Assembly (NCBI RefSeq): GCF_037975245.1
Contig: NC_092583.1
Span: forward strand, 13,793,764-13,857,763
Length of the DNA: 64,000 nucleotides
Reading direction: 5' to 3'
Source: Apostichopus japonicus
Taxonomy: Eukaryota > Echinodermata > Holothuroidea > Aspidochirotida > Stichopodidae
Below, piece by piece: positions 63,460 to 64,000 of the stretch. The notes under the pieces were generated by a model that saw only the letters and a program-made list of their open reading frames with translations, was not told where the DNA came from and did no database searches. Every line of letters starts with the position of its first letter. Position 1 is the first letter of the stretch. Position numbers and translations under genes: made by a program.

Positions 63460-64000
63460 CAAGTTTTGATATTATGGTTTGAGAAGCTTATAAATATCCT
63501 TCTCAGAAATCTTATTATTTTGTTCCTATAAATTGATAGTGTTTAAAAGGTCATATTTAGTTTAGTAGTTTCTAGGCTGAAATGGTAACTGTACGATGGA
63601 ACGATTTCATTCAAAGTACACAGGCAGGAATCAGACTTGAATGATGAAGCAAAATACCATAATGGATAATTATGTGTTATTATAGTTATACGTAGTAGTT
63701 ATCATTGTTAATATTCAGTTATCATTTCACATATTTATAAATAGATCAATTCTTCTTTCCATGAGAATTTCAGATCCCAGACAAAAGAAGTTTGTCTGTG
63801 TTTGTAGGTACAGTATATATCCATCAGATATCATCAGTAATTTGTTTGAGGCCGTCGGCCGCCAGTAGCTGATCAACCAGTTATTGCAAAGTTCCTATGA
63901 CCCTGTTACGGTGTTATTTATCGAGGACAATTGAGCTAAGACTCCAAGTTGGAAGTACTTGGCAGGAAGCTGGTACTGCCATATTTACCATTTTTTTTTT
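63460..64000 (+). other. Probable intron to the window end
   Basis: No exon is firmly supported. A possible 37-base micro-exon (63774-63810, acceptor TTTCAG, donor TAG|GTACAG) was considered but is too short to judge. Confidence 0.35.

Noticed and set aside
63774-63810. 37-base micro-exon between TTTCAG and TAG|GTACAG
   Set aside because: Phase-compatible with the 56091 donor but too short and basic to distinguish from chance.

Overview
The window looks like nuclear DNA of a marine invertebrate deuterostome, most likely an echinoderm such as a sea cucumber or sea urchin. The evidence is indirect: AT-rich non-coding sequence, GT-AG splice signals around short conserved exons, animal-type non-LTR retrotransposon and hAT transposon remnants, very long (TA)n arrays, many G/C homopolymers, frequent TAGGCCTA-like words, and an inversin exon. 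The species assignment is an inference. There are no bacterial-type genes, and almost every open frame is too short or too low in complexity to be real.

Layout. (1) Bases 1 to about 1,600, minus strand: the 5' end of a gene whose first coding exon (814-982) matches the start of inversin (INVS/NPHP2); the rest lies beyond the left edge. (2) About 1.6-29.4 kb: a gene-poor intergenic region with normal CpG content. It holds a 633-bp hAT-type MITE with perfect 8-bp target duplications, an inverted-repeat element filled with a 500-bp TA/TAGA microsatellite, other (TA)n arrays, palindromic E-boxes, hairpins and a tRNA-like scrap. (3) About 29.45-29.88 kb: a CpG-rich stretch that is probably the promoter and first exon of a rightward gene. 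(4) About 29.9-64 kb: a CpG-poor region read as the body of that plus-strand gene. The one supported exon is 55,896-56,091 (65 complete codons, ending in a strong donor site); the product is not recognised. Its introns contain a 1,444-bp hAT element, LINE 3'-end fragments, a perfect 292-bp tandem duplication, a 365-bp hAT MITE, several direct-repeat-flanked CpG-rich inserts and a striking array of the 14-mer GTGACTCGCGTGAC.

The organising observation is CpG content. Bases 1-1,457 hold a single CpG and most of 29.9-64 kb is similarly depleted, while the 28 kb between is not. This is what germline gene-body methylation produces in invertebrates, so it outlines two transcription units and makes young, CpG-rich insertions stand out.

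The best candidate for something undescribed is the ten-copy 14-mer array at 38,562-40,236. Most copies are spaced 167-190 bp apart and are partly organised as a 350-bp dimeric repeat, resembling a decayed satellite with one protein-binding box per monomer.
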